From Chloroflexi bacterium RBG_16_70_13 (GTDB lineage Bacteria > Chloroflexota > Limnocylindria > Limnocylindrales > CSP1-4): a DNA stretch of 6,213 nt. Made by a program: the position numbers and the translations under genes. Shown here piece by piece: positions 4,334 through 6,213 of the stretch (the stretch's first letter is position 1; the number at the start of each line of letters is the position of its first letter). The stretch covers positions 1-6,213 of the forward strand of contig MGOD01000095.1 of NCBI GenBank assembly GCA_001795245.1, read 5' to 3'. The notes beneath the pieces were generated by a model, which was not told the origin of the DNA, searched no databases, and saw only the letters and a list, made by a program, of their open reading frames with translations.

Positions 4334-6213
4334 ATGCCGTCGGCGCGCGTTCGGGTGCGAGTTCGTGCCCTTGTCCTCCTGGCTGTCTTCGTGTTCGCCG
4401 CGCCCACGGCGCTGGCGGAGCCGCCAGAGGTCGTCCCGATCGAGGTGCCACCGGTCGTCACCCCGAACGACGTGCCGGCCGTCATCGCCCGGCCAGCGGC
4501 GCCGATCGAGCTCGTCGAGACGGGCGGGGGCTACGCCGCCGCCGGTGGTGTTAAGGCCCGGGTGGAGCCCGCGGCCCGAACCTTCCCGGCGACGGCGACC
4601 GAGGAGGTCGCCGCCCGGACCGAATACTCGACGCTCGTCGCGAACCCCGACGGCACCTTCTCCCAGACAGTCTCGCTCGGCCGGATCAACTATCAGGACA
4701 AGGCCGGGGCCTGGCAGCCGATCGACGTTTCGCTCGTATCTCGTCTCGTCGACGATTACGAGCTCGGCACGCGGGCCAACGACGTCGATCTCCGGATCGC
4801 CAAGGAACTCGGCGCCGACCACATGGTCGAGCTCGCGGCGGGCGACTACCGCGTTCGGATCCGGGTCCCGGGCCTCGCGAGCGGAACGGTATCGGGAGGT
4901 GCTGATCGGCTGACGTTCAACGGTGTCGGGACCGATCCGGGCTTCGAGATCCTCCCGACCCCCGAGGGCTTCCGGTTCCAGGTCGTCATCGCCGACGCGG
5001 GCCAGGCGGCGACGTCCAAGGTCGTGGTCCAGACGGTCGGGCTCGTGCCCGAGCCAACGCCCGAGGGCGCCATCTTCCTCGTGACCCCGGGCGGCGAGAC
5101 CGTCGGGCTCATCAGCGCCCCGACGGTCATCGACGCCGCCGGCGAGATCGCCCCGGCCGAGGCCGTCACGACGACGGTCACCGACCCCGGGGCGGGAGCG
5201 GTCGTCCGGGACGACCTGCCGGCTCTCGAGCCCTCGACGAGCGAGCCCAACCCCGACGCCGCCGCCGGGCTCGCCCCCGAGCTCAACGTCGTCCGTGTCG
5301 GCGAGGTCGTCGTGACCTACGCGATCGACGAAGCCTGGCTGGCCGCGAAGGAGCGTGCCTTCCCGGTCCTCATCGACCCTTCGGTCTGCATCGCCTACGG
5401 CTCGGGCACGGGCTGCCAGGGCGCGACCGGGACCCGCGACGTCTGGATCACTTCCGGCCAGCCCAATCTCTCGCCCACCTCGGGACCGCTGCGCGCCGGG
5501 TATGTCGACCCGACCTACGGGATGACCCGCGCCGAGATGTACTTCCCCGACGTCGCCCTCGCCGACGGCGCCGTCGTCACCTCGGCAACCCTCCAGGTCA
5601 CGACCCAGGGCGGCTACGGCGACCGAACCCTCAGGGTCGCCCCGCTCACCCAGCCGTGGCCCTTCGGCAACGGCACCTGGAACAACCAGCCCGCCCACGA
5701 CACGACGGCCGCGCTGTCGTTCACGCCGCCCGGCGCGGCCGGGGCGATGACGATGGACATCAGTCCGATCGTGCGAGGCTGGTACTCCCGCAACGTCGCG
5801 ACCTGGAAGCCGAACAGCGGCTTGAAGCTCTACCTCGCCAATGAGACGAGCCCGTGCTCGGCCGGGCAGTCGTGCTACCGGATCTACTTCTACGCCCTCG
5901 ACGGGACGGCCTCGCAGCGCCCGAAGCTGACGATCAATTACAGCGTCCACCAGGCCCGAGTCGACTTCGACACGGCCCTCGGCGCCGACTTCGCGCCCGC
6001 GACGATGCCGGCCGGCGGGACCATCCACCTGCCCCTGACGGTCAAGAACTCGGGCTCCGGTTTCACCTTCACGAAGTGCGCCACCGGCGTCACCACCAAC
6101 TGCTACAAGGTCGGCTACCGGTGGTTCGACTCGCTCGGCAAGTCGATGACCTTCACCGGCTCGTCGGGGACCGCGGACCTGCCGGCGAACCTGGCCTCGG
6201 GCGGGACGTCGGC
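4334..6213 (+). CDS. Secreted DNRLRE-domain surface protein, N-terminal part of a probable RHS/polymorphic-toxin-type giant protein (3' end outside the window)
   Basis: The frame stays open from ATG 4334 to the window end: 626 full codons and no stop. Residues 1-28 are a Sec signal peptide: Arg-rich start (ARVRVRVRA), hydrophobic core LVLLAVFVFAA, and cleavage after ALA. A Pro/Val-rich spacer (29-90) follows. Residues about 96-350 resemble the N-terminal region of actinobacterial and chloroflexal RHS/YD-repeat surface proteins: NPDGTFSQTVSLGRINYQD (104-122), AWQPIDVSL (126-134), and VVVTYAIDEAWL (325-336) leading to FPVLIDPSV (343-351). Residues about 366-537 form a DNRLRE-type beta-sandwich: RAEMYFPDV (399-407), VVTSATLQV (414-422), TWNNQPA (448-454), DISPIVRGWY (475-484), RPKLTINYS (529-537). 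From about 543 a CARDB-like beta domain begins (TMPAGGTIHLPLTVKNSGSG, 557-576). Cysteines occur in close pairs (352/361, 508/514, 582/590), possible disulfides outside the cell. YD repeats and any toxin tip would lie downstream, so those are inference. It is divergent from the membrane-protein gene. Confidence 0.92.
   Translation, partial: MPSARVRVRVRALVLLAVFVFAAPTALAEPPEVVPIEVPPVVTPNDVPAVIARPAAPIELVETGGGYAAAGGVKARVEPAARTFPATATEEVAARTEYSTLVANPDGTFSQTVSLGRINYQDKAGAWQPIDVSLVSRLVDDYELGTRANDVDLRIAKELGADHMVELAAGDYRVRIRVPGLASGTVSGGADRLTFNGVGTDPGFEILPTPEGFRFQVVIADAGQAATSKVVVQTVGLVPEPTPEGAIFLVTPGGETVGLISAPTVIDAAGEIAPAEAVTTTVTDPGAGAVVRDDLPALEPSTSEPNPDAAAGLAPELNVVRVGEVVVTYAIDEAWLAAKERAFPVLIDPSVCIAYGSGTGCQGATGTRDVWITSGQPNLSPTSGPLRAGYVDPTYGMTRAEMYFPDVALADGAVVTSATLQVTTQGGYGDRTLRVAPLTQPWPFGNGTWNNQPAHDTTAALSFTPPGAAGAMTMDISPIVRGWYSRNVATWKPNSGLKLYLANETSPCSAGQSCYRIYFYALDGTASQRPKLTINYSVHQARVDFDTALGADFAPATMPAGGTIHLPLTVKNSGSGFTFTKCATGVTTNCYKVGYRWFDSLGKSMTFTGSSGTADLPANLASGGTS

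Noticed and set aside
4229..6028. 599-codon open frame on the minus strand
   Set aside because: It is antisense to the secreted-protein gene, rich in Arg/Gly/Asp with no recognisable domain, while the plus strand has a signal peptide, ribosome binding site and domain matches.

Overview
This is a very GC-rich window (roughly 70% G+C, with third codon positions almost all G or C). It has GTG starts and long spurious open frames antisense to every real gene. Protein style (GAF-chain diguanylate cyclase, excisionase-type HTH, GIDE-like membrane protein, secreted DNRLRE/RHS-type protein) fits an uncultivated high-GC Chloroflexota or a related soil/freshwater lineage. That placement is inference from composition and protein character; no marker gene is present.

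Layout. Positions 69-3082 (minus strand) hold a signalling unit: a MerR/excisionase-like DNA-binding HTH (start GTG 3082), then a chain of four GAF domains and a complete GGDEF diguanylate cyclase domain (stop at 69). The HTH and the rest lie in different frames. The first GAF domain starts about 30 codons upstream of the only usable ATG (2606), and its frame has no ATG, GTG or TTG between 2607 and 2909. The simplest reading is one gene of about 1004 codons, HTH-GAF-GAF-GAF-GAF-GGDEF, broken by a single-base frameshift near 2699-2745. A promoter-like pair (TTGGCA, 16 bp, TAGAGT) and a G-rich ribosome binding site precede the GTG start.

Positions 3230-4144 (minus) encode a three-helix membrane protein with a central region resembling the GIDE/MULAN domain. 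Positions 4145-4333 are a divergent intergenic region with a perfect 10-bp palindrome and two potential hairpins ahead of a strong Shine-Dalgarno. From 4334 to the window end (plus) runs the first 626 codons of a secreted protein: signal peptide, an RHS/polymorphic-toxin-type N-terminal region, a DNRLRE domain and the start of a further beta domain. It has no stop, so it continues beyond the window.

How they may work together: the minus-strand cyclase would turn a GAF-sensed signal into cyclic di-GMP, possibly while binding DNA. The divergent gene makes a large surface protein, a class often linked to attachment or contact. No direct regulatory link can be shown from this sequence. I see no RNA gene, CRISPR array, insertion sequence or integrase. 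The most notable item is the HTH-GAF-GGDEF fusion and its frameshift; I do not see a demonstrably new system.
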